64,000 bases of DNA. Source: Colwellia psychrerythraea. Its GTDB lineage: Bacteria > Pseudomonadota > Gammaproteobacteria > Enterobacterales > Alteromonadaceae. The stretch covers positions 1 to 64,000 of the forward strand of contig NZ_JQEC01000045.1 of assembly GCF_000764185.1 (NCBI RefSeq). Direction: 5' to 3'. A model generated the notes under the pieces. The model was not told the origin of the DNA. It ran no database searches and saw only the letters and a list, made by a program, of their open reading frames with translations. Both the position numbers and the translations under genes were made by a program. Positions 29,774-38,217 of this stretch are shown piece after piece; the stretch's first letter is position 1, and each line of letters starts with the position of its first letter.

Positions 29774-29868
29774 TTGTCGCTAGTAGTCTCTTATTCTACT
29801 AGCGACAATTCATAGCCAAGTAACTTTTAAATACTGACTAAAGTAAGCATTAAGGTTATTTGGCTATG
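29774..29868 (+). other. Two strong hairpins in the receptor 3' region
   Basis: Hairpin 1: 13-bp perfect stem, 29774-29786 with 29796-29808. Hairpin 2: 14-bp stem with one G-T pair, 29811-29824 with 29855-29868, enclosing a 30-nt loop. They are only 2 nt apart. Neither has a T run, so they may be mRNA stabilisers, part of a small RNA ending at 29948, or a palindromic repeat. Confidence 0.65.
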
Positions 29869-29913
29869 ACCAAGACAAGGATTTTACCCTTACACACACT
29901 CTTGGTTTTTTCG

Positions 29914-29948
29914 CGAGTTTTAGCCGTCAGGTTAAAACTCGTTTTTTT
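29914..29948 (+). terminator. Rho-independent terminator of the receptor transcript
   Basis: 12-bp stem with one G-T pair (29914-29925 with 29930-29941), loop GTCA, followed directly by seven Ts. Confidence 0.92.
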
Positions 29949-30114
29949 ATTTAAAGCTTAAAAAAGTAGAGCAATCAACAAATAAACACAGTAGAATAAA
30001 TTTATCCCTTTCATTGCTAAAGATATTGTTGATATTGAGTTTGTGCATGCACTTCCCCCCTCTTTTTATACTTATTTTAAGTAAACGTCTGAATAAATTC
30101 AGCAGACTTTAACA

Positions 30115-31524
30115 ATGAAATTATTCACCACTGTCATATTACTCTTTTCCCTAATACTCAGCTTGCAGACTAAAGCCGACATGCTCTCGGCGACCCTAGA
30201 TTACAACACCGGAAAATACTTACCCGCTTTTGATGAATTCCAACGTTTAGCAAAACTGGGGCATAAAGATGCCATTTATAATATTGGCGTAATGTACCTC
30301 TATGGCCAAGGTGTGAGTAAAAACTTGATTGATGCACATTCATGGTTTTCTTTAGCTGCCGATTATGGCTTAGATGACGCTCGTTCTGCAGCGCGATTAA
30401 TTAAACAAGAGCTGACTGATAAAGAATACCCTGAATTACTTAGTAGGCGTTTAAGAAAACTAAACCAAACATTTGGCTATAGACATTACCAAAATACCCT
30501 ATTACCTATTTTTAACGATAAGCAATATCAACTAACCGCTAATATTCCGCCACTTCGAATCCATAAGGTTGATGCTAAATACCCGAAGGAAGCTTATGAA
30601 AAAGGCATTGAAGGTTGGGTATGGTTAGAGTTCGACGTGGATGAATCTGGCGCGGTCAAAGATGTTGATATCATCGATGCATTTCCAAATAAAACGTTTA
30701 ATCGCGCGATTTATAACGCTGTGCGTCGCTGGCGCTACGAACCATTGATGATTTCAGGGCAAGCGAAAAATTACTCCAGTCGGTCATTGCTTTATCATTT
30801 CACCACTTTCAAAGGTAAACGCTATCAAGCCAGTTTTAGCCAACAAAAGAAAAGTTACCAAAAGAAAATTAACCAACTTATAGAAGGTGCTGAGCAAGGT
30901 AATGCTTTAGTTCAATATTATATAGCTAACTGGTTAGTAGCCGATGAACATAATGCTACTCGCCTATTACGTTCTCATTGGCAACAAGCAACCGCTGGCT
31001 CAGATTTATTACTAGCTTCAGCGATAAATGGTTATCCAAACTCCCAATACCGATTGGGCAGTAATTTATTACGTGGTGAATATACTCAAGCTGATAGGCA
31101 AAAAGGTTTGAACTGGTTGTTAAACGCTGCTCAATCAGGTTTTTCTTATGCCCAATATCGACTTGGACGTGAATTATTAGATAAGCAAACCCTTGAATAT
31201 GACGCCGAAAAGGCTAAACGCTGGTTACAAAGTGCCGCCGAACAAGGTCATTTTAGAGCATTACGAGATCTCATCACCATTGAACTAGCAGCAAATGATT
31301 ATAAAAATGCAGCGCTATATCTCAAACTTGCGCTCAAACAAGATGATGACCATCCTGATTTATTATTAGCCCAAGCAAAGATACTACAGCAACAAAAGCA
31401 ATATAAACAAAGTAAGAAAAAAGCAGCAGATGCATTAAAGCAAGCAAAATCACGTCAGTGGTACTTGTCAGATATCGCTAAATTTATCGATAAAAAAAAG
31501 ATTATTGATAAAGCTAATCCTTAA
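30115..31524 (+). CDS. Periplasmic Sel1-repeat protein with internal TonB C-terminal domain
   Basis: 469 residues with a cleavable-type signal peptide (MKLFTTVILLFSLILSLQTKA), so it is periplasmic rather than inner-membrane anchored. Sel1-like helical repeats occupy about 28-97 ('AIYNIGVMYLYGQGVSKN'). A TonB C-terminal-like domain follows at about 148-232 ('KYPKEAYEKGIEGWVWLEFDVDESGAV ...'). More Sel1/TPR repeats run from about 250 to 460 ('NSQYRLGSNLLRGEYTQADRQKG'). TonB C-terminal domains bind the TonB box of outer-membrane receptors. Lying between two TonB-dependent receptors, it could be a soluble adaptor or scaffold for them (inference). It lacks an N-terminal TonB membrane helix and a Pro-rich spacer. 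Confidence 0.88.
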   Translation: MKLFTTVILLFSLILSLQTKADMLSATLDYNTGKYLPAFDEFQRLAKLGHKDAIYNIGVMYLYGQGVSKNLIDAHSWFSLAADYGLDDARSAARLIKQELTDKEYPELLSRRLRKLNQTFGYRHYQNTLLPIFNDKQYQLTANIPPLRIHKVDAKYPKEAYEKGIEGWVWLEFDVDESGAVKDVDIIDAFPNKTFNRAIYNAVRRWRYEPLMISGQAKNYSSRSLLYHFTTFKGKRYQASFSQQKKSYQKKINQLIEGAEQGNALVQYYIANWLVADEHNATRLLRSHWQQATAGSDLLLASAINGYPNSQYRLGSNLLRGEYTQADRQKGLNWLLNAAQSGFSYAQYRLGRELLDKQTLEYDAEKAKRWLQSAAEQGHFRALRDLITIELAANDYKNAALYLKLALKQDDDHPDLLLAQAKILQQQKQYKQSKKKAADALKQAKSRQWYLSDIAKFIDKKKIIDKANP

Positions 31525-31660
31525 CTGACTTTGTAAACCCTAATTAGTCGTGAGCACTTCAAATTTAGAGGTTGAAGGTTAGAAATTGTTGTTTGTTGCT
31601 TAATGTTTAAGATTTGATACTTGATATTTATCAGAGCCTGTTACCCTTTCATTTTTCCTA

Positions 31661-33853
31661 CTATTCTTTCGCTTTTCGTTGTAACAATATATCCGTTTCA
31701 AAGCCTTCTACTTTTGAAAACACCAATTGTTTACCGTCATTAGATGAGCTGATGTTCAGCATTAAATTGATGTCTTGCTCATGTTGACCAATGTTTGCAA
31801 TATGTATATGTTCTTGCTCTAAAAATTTGTATAAATACAAACCTAATTGATGCCCCTGCTTCACTATATAATAAATGCCTAAGTCAAAAACATGCGGTCG
31901 ATACAATAATAACGATGGCGCTAGATTATCTACAGGCAATTGCTCTATAGCATGGGCACTTAAAAATGACGCTATATAAGATATATAATGATGGTATGAA
32001 GGATTAAGTTGCTTCATTTTTGCTACTGATAATATTTCGTTGATTTGCCTATTAGGTCTAGTTTGAGCATTATCTTCAGGCTGTGAATGAGTTAGCTGAC
32101 TCTCTAGAATCTTATGTTCATTGAGCAGTTTTGTGCTAGCAAGTTGCAAGTCGTATTGCCACAGCTGCTTACTGTCTTCATTTGTGGCACTAAAGACTAT
32201 AAACTTACCATCACTAGACCAATTTACTTCATCAATATTTTTATAATCAAAAATAATAGCCACTAAATGCTTACTGTAAATATTGATCAAATGAAGATTT
32301 TGTCGACTGTCCCCTAATAAAAGGTTTTCACCATTAGGTGACCATAATAAATAGGTAGGATGAATATTTTCAGGTAAGTTAGCTAATAAATTAGCGGCTT
32401 TTTTATCTTTATTTTTTAGCCATATTTCAATATGTTTTAGACCATCTGTTGAGCGCCTTTGATAAGAAATAAAAGCTGTTTGCCGACCATCTTTCGACAA
32501 GGTGGGTAACACATCGGTACGCGCTGACGATGAGAGCTGTTTAGCCAACACTTCTTGGTGATTATTAAGTGACTTTAGCTGTAAATCATATAAGTTCACA
32601 TTCACTAAACCTTCCGCATGTGCTAATTGTTTAGTCTGCGGATTTAAGTCGATATCTGGAATAAAGCCAATAGGTAGGTGCACAACTTCACTACTGCCAT
32701 CAACTGACATTAACCGTAAACTCTCATTACCTAGCCAAAAACTTTGCCCACTTTCATGCCACTTCAGCCCCCAATATTCTTGCTGTCTACTTTCAATAAT
32801 ATGGCGTTTAGCGCTGGCAAGATCCATATGCTGTAAAATATAACCTTGCGAACTTTGTTCAACAAAAAGCAACTCATTAGTCACTTTATCAATATCCATT
32901 AATATCGGATGAATGCTGTTAATATTTTCCTGCTCAATAAGGCTTGGATAACCTTCTGTCGCTAAAGTTAATTTAGTTAAAATGGGCGAGTTATTTTGCC
33001 AGCCTTGCACATATAAACTGTTGTCGGTTAGCCAATGCATTTTTTGTCGGCTAAAACCAACCTGACAATCGCTCAAGTGAAAATCAGGACTCAAACGCCA
33101 AGTTTCAACCGGATTAACAACTGACATTACCCTAATTTCACAGCTGATAGGATCATGTCGATAATAGATTAACCATTTGCCATCGGGCGACCATTCGGGA
33201 GCCTCTTCACTATAGCCGGTACTTTTAATAACATGCACAGCTTGGGTTTGAGCATCAAACACCGCCATATCCATTTGATCACGATTATTACTACTTTGAC
33301 TAAATGCTAAATAGCGGCCTTTAGGTGAGTAACGTAGAAAGTTTTCAGGCCCTGGGGTTGAAGTTAACCGAGACTCATAACTGTATTCTGGTACCTGTAA
33401 ACTCGGCTTTGTTAATTCAATAATACCTATGGTAATGCTAATGCCTAATAAAACACTAGCAATCGCAACTAGGCTGAGGTTAAATTTATTCTTTTTAAAT
33501 TGCTCTACATGTTCAGAGAGCGGCTCAGGAAAAACCAACTCGGCAATAAGTTGATAACCGACTCTAGGTACGGTTTTAATAAAACGTGGGGTTTCTTTAT
33601 CATCATGCAGAGATTTACGTAATTGAGTGATAGCTTGAGAAACCGAGTTATCGCTAACGATTGTGTCGTTCCACAACGCATCCATAATTTGATTACGTGA
33701 TACTGCCTGACCATAGTTTTCAATCAATAACTTGAGTAAATTCAGCTGTCTAGCTTCAATATCATGCCATTGTTGGTTAATGCATAGTTTAAGTGCGATA
33801 AAATCGACTTCAACCTCATTAACTTTAACTTTTTCTAATTGGCTTTGTGGCAT
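31661..33853 (-). CDS. CadC/ToxR-like membrane regulator with periplasmic beta-propeller
   Basis: 730 residues. A winged-helix domain at about 15-105 ('AVSRNQIMDALWND', 'FIKTVPRVGYQLIAEL') is followed by one membrane helix at about 125-147. The periplasmic region carries WD40/TolB-like repeats such as 'RYSPKGRYLAFSQSS', 'EWSPDGKWLIYYRHD' and 'NWSSDGKFIVFSA'. Same architecture as the protein at 1202-3265 but divergent in sequence. It is transcribed away from the TonB-dependent receptor at 33985, with 131 nt between the starts, and is its most likely regulator. Confidence 0.9.
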   Translation of the reverse strand: MPQSQLEKVKVNEVEVDFIALKLCINQQWHDIEARQLNLLKLLIENYGQAVSRNQIMDALWNDTIVSDNSVSQAITQLRKSLHDDKETPRFIKTVPRVGYQLIAELVFPEPLSEHVEQFKKNKFNLSLVAIASVLLGISITIGIIELTKPSLQVPEYSYESRLTSTPGPENFLRYSPKGRYLAFSQSSNNRDQMDMAVFDAQTQAVHVIKSTGYSEEAPEWSPDGKWLIYYRHDPISCEIRVMSVVNPVETWRLSPDFHLSDCQVGFSRQKMHWLTDNSLYVQGWQNNSPILTKLTLATEGYPSLIEQENINSIHPILMDIDKVTNELLFVEQSSQGYILQHMDLASAKRHIIESRQQEYWGLKWHESGQSFWLGNESLRLMSVDGSSEVVHLPIGFIPDIDLNPQTKQLAHAEGLVNVNLYDLQLKSLNNHQEVLAKQLSSSARTDVLPTLSKDGRQTAFISYQRRSTDGLKHIEIWLKNKDKKAANLLANLPENIHPTYLLWSPNGENLLLGDSRQNLHLINIYSKHLVAIIFDYKNIDEVNWSSDGKFIVFSATNEDSKQLWQYDLQLASTKLLNEHKILESQLTHSQPEDNAQTRPNRQINEILSVAKMKQLNPSYHHYISYIASFLSAHAIEQLPVDNLAPSLLLYRPHVFDLGIYYIVKQGHQLGLYLYKFLEQEHIHIANIGQHEQDINLMLNISSSNDGKQLVFSKVEGFETDILLQRKAKE

Positions 33854-33984
33854 GAATTTATTACAAATTTTAGGGCTAATTATTGGTCAATCGACGTAAC
33901 AAAGGGTATTATTCTTAAGCACTATTCTATGCTGCACAGGCATCTATATCAATTGAAAGTTAAAGGCTTCGGAATATAATAAAA

Positions 33985-36618
33985 ATGAGAAATTCAACGG
34001 CTTTAGGTCTAACTTGCTCGCTATTTTTTAGTCTTAATTCTTCGACTGTTTTAGCTGCAGAAAAAGAAGGTTCTCAACAAAACAGTCAATTAGATTCCTT
34101 AGAGAAAATCCAAATTCGTGGCATCCGCGGTAGTATTGTCAAATCAATAGAAACTAAGCGTTATAGTAATACGATAGTTGATGCTATCACCGCTGAAGAT
34201 ATTGGTAAATTTCCCGATAAAAATGTAGCCGAATCCCTACAAAGAATAACCGGTGTATCGCTTACTCGTGTGCAAGGAGAAGGTGAACGCGTTGGTGTTC
34301 GTGGTACAGCTCCAAGTCAAAACAGAACCTATATCAACGGCCAAAACATTGCTTCCGCAGATTGGTGGATTTCATCACAACCCAACCGTGGCTTTAACTA
34401 CACTCTACTGCCAGCTGAAATAGTGAGTTCATTGGAAGTGCAAAAGTCACCCGAGGCAGATCATGACGAAGGCTCTTTAGGCGGTTCAATTAACATTAAA
34501 ACCCACGCGCCATTAGATACTCCCGACAATCGATTTATTGGCACTGCACAAATGCAATACAGTGATGTATCCGGAGAGAGCGATCCGCAGTTGTCGTTAT
34601 TTTTCAACCAAATTAATGACGATAAAGATTTTGGATTTTTAGTTTCTCTAACTCGTCACGAACGAAGTCTTAGGCGTGATGGTTTAGAGTCTTGGGGCTG
34701 GGCTGAAAGAAACTTTAATCAAGATGCCCAAGGCAATTTAACTGCCACTAAAAGCCCGACCGCTGATTTAACCAATATCTGGTCTGCCGGTGGTGGTGGA
34801 TCAGCTGTATTTGAACAACAACGTGAATTAACTAGTGCTATGGTTACTGCGCAATATCAACCAAACCAAGATTGGAATATTGAATTAAATACCTTGTACT
34901 CGGTATTAAATGCCGATAATTCAAACCAGAATTTTTTATGGCAACCTAGCTCGGTTTATGACAGAGGTGGCCATATTTCTGAGCACACCATCATTGATAA
35001 TACGTTAGTGCAGGCAACATATAGCCAGGTACCTAAAACAAACGCTGAAAGTGTGCCTTTTAATACATCAATGGAAGCCATTTGGCGACAATCAAAAATC
35101 ACTACCAGCCTAGTACACCTTATGGTTGAGCATGATTTTGACTACTGGCATGCCCAATACCAAATAGGCATTACCCAAGCAGACGGTGGTACCAGCAAAG
35201 ATTCAACCTCACAATGGTCTGCCAATACTGAGTATTCAGTAGATTTACAGCAAAATAAAGATATTATAGCAAGCTATCAAGTTGATCCAAATGATGCCAG
35301 CGCTTGGCAAATTAGTGAAGTTCGTGAGGATTCACAAAACTCAACAGACAGTGAGTTTTTTGTACAAGCAGACTTTGAACATCAACTTGACCGACCTTTT
35401 ATACAATCAATAAAGTTTGGTGGTAAATACAAGCAACACCAAAGAGATTTTTACCGATTACGCTCTAAAAATGGTGGTTATACAGGTATGGCCGGTGATC
35501 TAGGCTGGACATTGGCAGATTATGCTGCGCCCTTCCCCTCACATTATCTTGATGGAATTGGTTCAAGCCAAACATTGAAAAACTATGCTTTTGCCGATAT
35601 AAATTCTCTTGAACAAAGTTATCAAACCTTGAACTTTGTTCAAGGTGAAGAAAAACCGAGTACCTTCGACATTACCGAAAGTACCTTTGCTGCCTACGGT
35701 AAAATTAATTTTTCTGGTGAAGATTACCGAGGAAATCTAGGTATTCGAGTCGTTCATACCCTACAAGATGCTTCGGCCTTTCAAAAGGTAGAAGAAGTTG
35801 AAACTATCTATAATGATTACCAGTGGTATAACACTGATAAAAGTTATACCGACATTTTGCCTAGTATCAATATTGTTATGGATTTTAATGAAGATGTACT
35901 CTTTCGTGTTGCTGCTTCAAAAGTCATGTCTCGGGCTGAATACCATCACTTAATGCCATCGACTAATTATAATGTTACGCAGCGTCAGGGCGCCGGTGGT
36001 AACCCAGAGTTAGAGCCTTTCAGAGCAACCAATTTTGATCTAGGAGTAGAATGGTACTTTGACGAAGCCGCACTTTTTTCTGTGGCTGCATTCCATAAAG
36101 ATATTCAATCGTTTATCGATATTAAACGTTACCAAGAAACTTATGAAGGTAAGAGTATGATAATAAACCGCCCAGTAAATGGCAGCGGCGGTAGTATTTA
36201 CGGATTGGAATTAAACCTACAACAAGAGCTTTTTTATGGCTTCGGCCTTATTGCCAATTACACCTTAGTTGAAGGTGAAAGAAAAGACACTTTAACCGGT
36301 GAGAACATCAATATTCCGGGTAACTCAAAACACAGTACCAACCTAACCAGTTATTATGAAAATGATTGGTTAAGCACACGTTTGTCATATAACTTTAGAA
36401 CTGAGTTTGCTACAGGCGTAGGTGAAGAAATAACGGATGATTATGGCCAATGGGATATCAACGTATCCTTTAGCGTAACTGACTATTTATCATTGGTTTT
36501 TGAAGGTATTAACCTAACTGATGAGATTATTTATACCTATGAGCGCAATGAATATGCACCCATTGGCATTTATAAAAACGGCCGACGTTATTACGCCGGC
36601 GTAAGGGTAGGTTTTTAA
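33985..36618 (+). CDS. TonB-dependent receptor, TIGR01782 type, paralogue of the one at 27180
   Basis: 877 residues. A signal peptide ends about residue 24 (...TVLA-AEKEG), then a TonB-box-like 'EKIQIRGIRGSIVKSIETKR' and a plug with 'AEDIGKFPDKNVAESLQRITG'. The barrel ends in 'YYAGVRVGF'. Barrel motifs such as 'SADWW', 'INRPVNG', 'GGNPELEPFRATNFDLG' and 'FEGINLTDE' are shared with the receptor at 27180, so the two arose by duplication. It diverges from the CadC-like regulator. Its stop codon abuts the stop codon of the porin on the other strand with no base between. Confidence 0.94.
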   Translation: MRNSTALGLTCSLFFSLNSSTVLAAEKEGSQQNSQLDSLEKIQIRGIRGSIVKSIETKRYSNTIVDAITAEDIGKFPDKNVAESLQRITGVSLTRVQGEGERVGVRGTAPSQNRTYINGQNIASADWWISSQPNRGFNYTLLPAEIVSSLEVQKSPEADHDEGSLGGSINIKTHAPLDTPDNRFIGTAQMQYSDVSGESDPQLSLFFNQINDDKDFGFLVSLTRHERSLRRDGLESWGWAERNFNQDAQGNLTATKSPTADLTNIWSAGGGGSAVFEQQRELTSAMVTAQYQPNQDWNIELNTLYSVLNADNSNQNFLWQPSSVYDRGGHISEHTIIDNTLVQATYSQVPKTNAESVPFNTSMEAIWRQSKITTSLVHLMVEHDFDYWHAQYQIGITQADGGTSKDSTSQWSANTEYSVDLQQNKDIIASYQVDPNDASAWQISEVREDSQNSTDSEFFVQADFEHQLDRPFIQSIKFGGKYKQHQRDFYRLRSKNGGYTGMAGDLGWTLADYAAPFPSHYLDGIGSSQTLKNYAFADINSLEQSYQTLNFVQGEEKPSTFDITESTFAAYGKINFSGEDYRGNLGIRVVHTLQDASAFQKVEEVETIYNDYQWYNTDKSYTDILPSINIVMDFNEDVLFRVAASKVMSRAEYHHLMPSTNYNVTQRQGAGGNPELEPFRATNFDLGVEWYFDEAALFSVAAFHKDIQSFIDIKRYQETYEGKSMIINRPVNGSGGSIYGLELNLQQELFYGFGLIANYTLVEGERKDTLTGENINIPGNSKHSTNLTSYYENDWLSTRLSYNFRTEFATGVGEEITDDYGQWDINVSFSVTDYLSLVFEGINLTDEIIYTYERNEYAPIGIYKNGRRYYAGVRVGF

Positions 36619-37626
36619 CTAAAACTGTGCAGAAAAGCTAAGCGAGTAACCATCTTGGTCAGCCTCATACTTGTCATTATCATTGGTATTATAACCAGCT
36701 TGCACTGAGTAATTATTATTGATGAAATAACTAGCAGCTATACCATAAGTGTCCGCCATATCAAAAGCATCATCCTTACTATAAAAAACAGACACTGACG
36801 TTTGTGTATTAAAGTAATAACTACTGTTAATACTCCAGCGATCCTCAGCAAAAAAGTTATCACTATTATCAATAGTGTAATCACCACCCAAAACTAAATA
36901 GCTCTCTTGTGTTAACGATAAAAAGTATCGAGAAGAAAGCTGATGAATATCAAAGTCTTCGTCAACATTGTAAGTAAAACCTAGGTAGTCAGAGCCCGAT
37001 AATTGCAAATTATAACTGGCGCTATAATTAAAATAATCATTGTCGACATTATAATAGTCATGCTTAGTATCGTCATAATAATAATCAGCGCGAATAACTA
37101 AATTCTCTAAAAGAAAATACCCTAACGAGGCTGAGTACCCCTTATCACTTCTATCAACGGAGGGACTGTCAGATGCATCACTTACATAGGTAACATCATA
37201 TTTAGTATAATTATAACCAGCACCAACTAAGAAATGATGGCTAATCCATTGTCCCCCTATATTTAGACTGTTGCTGCTATTTTCCCAACCAAAATCATTG
37301 CCTTGGTATGCAGTAGAACTTTCAGAATCATTATTGCTTAGCAAAGCATAAATATTGCTGCTGCTATTAATGTAATCAAATTCATTTAAGGGACCAAGTG
37401 CCTGCCGCTCTTCGAAAAAATATTGGCTAAATAGAGAAAGGTTATCTGAGTCCGATTTACTATGATAATCAGCCAAAGGAATACTTAACGTAGTGTTATC
37501 CTGCGAATAAGCTAACGAAGAAAAAGATTGATAACTTTCAGCAAAAGCCGCATTACCGATAAGTATTGAAGCTATGCTTGATAGTTTTATAAGAGATGGT
37601 AGCTTTATGGAAGTTGCTTGCTTCAT
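36619..37626 (-). CDS. Putative outer-membrane porin, acidic beta-barrel
   Basis: 335 residues from the ATG at 37626, with 'aagga' about 8 nt ahead; ten residues more are open upstream. Signal peptide ends ...GNAAFA-ES. The mature part has alternating aromatic beta-strands ('YLGFTYNVDEDFDIHQLSSRYFL', 'SYFINNNYSVQAGYNTND') and ends in a C-terminal phenylalanine (SFSAQF), the usual barrel-insertion signal. It is very rich in Asp, Asn, Ser and Tyr and poor in Lys/Arg, as in marine proteins. I do not recognise a named family. Tail-to-tail with the TonB-dependent receptor, so joint function in uptake is possible. Confidence 0.75.
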   Translation of the reverse strand: MKQATSIKLPSLIKLSSIASILIGNAAFAESYQSFSSLAYSQDNTTLSIPLADYHSKSDSDNLSLFSQYFFEERQALGPLNEFDYINSSSNIYALLSNNDSESSTAYQGNDFGWENSSNSLNIGGQWISHHFLVGAGYNYTKYDVTYVSDASDSPSVDRSDKGYSASLGYFLLENLVIRADYYYDDTKHDYYNVDNDYFNYSASYNLQLSGSDYLGFTYNVDEDFDIHQLSSRYFLSLTQESYLVLGGDYTIDNSDNFFAEDRWSINSSYYFNTQTSVSVFYSKDDAFDMADTYGIAASYFINNNYSVQAGYNTNDNDKYEADQDGYSLSFSAQF

Positions 37627-37854
37627 CGTGAATATCCTTATTATTTTATTGTCCATGAAAAATTAGAGTGAATATGACACTAATAGTTTTATTAATCTAC
37701 TAATCCTCTAATAAACTTACATTTTTTATACAAAACCCTTACAGATACACACAATCGTAAGTTACCAAACAAAGCACTAACAACTTAAGCAATACACTCG
37801 GTATACTAGGCAGTATATTACTTTCTAAACTCCCTATATTGTGAGCAGGTCGCG

Positions 37855-38112
37855 ATGAGCAACATTAAATTTTCAAGCTCAGAAACAGAGCAATTGGTGA
37901 CTAAAATCCAAGGTTATTTTGCTAAGGAATTAGACCAAGACCTTGGTCAGTTTGATGCTGAGTTTTTATTGGGTTTTTTCTCAAAAGAAGTTGGCGCTTA
38001 TTTTTATAATCGTGGTTTGTTTGATGCACAAACTATTATTGTTGCAAAGCTAGAACATGTTAGTGAGATGGTTGAAGAAGGCATTAATGAAATTGAGAAA
38101 CCAGTCAGTTAA
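37855..38112 (+). CDS. DUF2164 family small protein
   Basis: 85 residues matching the DUF2164 pattern: 'QLVTKIQGYFAKELDQDLGQFDAEFLLGFFSKEVGAYFYNRGLFDAQ'. Small helical cytoplasmic protein of unknown function found widely in proteobacteria. Monocistronic, with a good terminator directly after it. Confidence 0.88.
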   Translation: MSNIKFSSSETEQLVTKIQGYFAKELDQDLGQFDAEFLLGFFSKEVGAYFYNRGLFDAQTIIVAKLEHVSEMVEEGINEIEKPVS

Positions 38113-38152
38113 TTTATATTCTTATCAAAGTGAATAAGATGCTACGGGTAAT

Positions 38153-38188
38153 AAAAAACCGCGATTAAGGAATTAACTGCGGTTTTTT
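38153..38188. terminator. Rho-independent terminator after the DUF2164 gene
   Basis: A 10-bp A/T-flanked GC stem (38153-38162 with 38179-38188), with further pairs in the loop. T run on the plus strand and A run on the left arm, so it can also serve the converging DUF5666 gene. Confidence 0.88.
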
Positions 38189-38217
38189 TAGCGTAAAGTT
38201 AGAGTTGTTGAATTGAA

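Noticed and set aside
31551..31560. TGAGCACTTC, matching part of the repeat found after guaB and ndk
   Set aside because: The partner motif GCGGAG and the inner stem are absent, so it is not a third copy; at most a decayed one.
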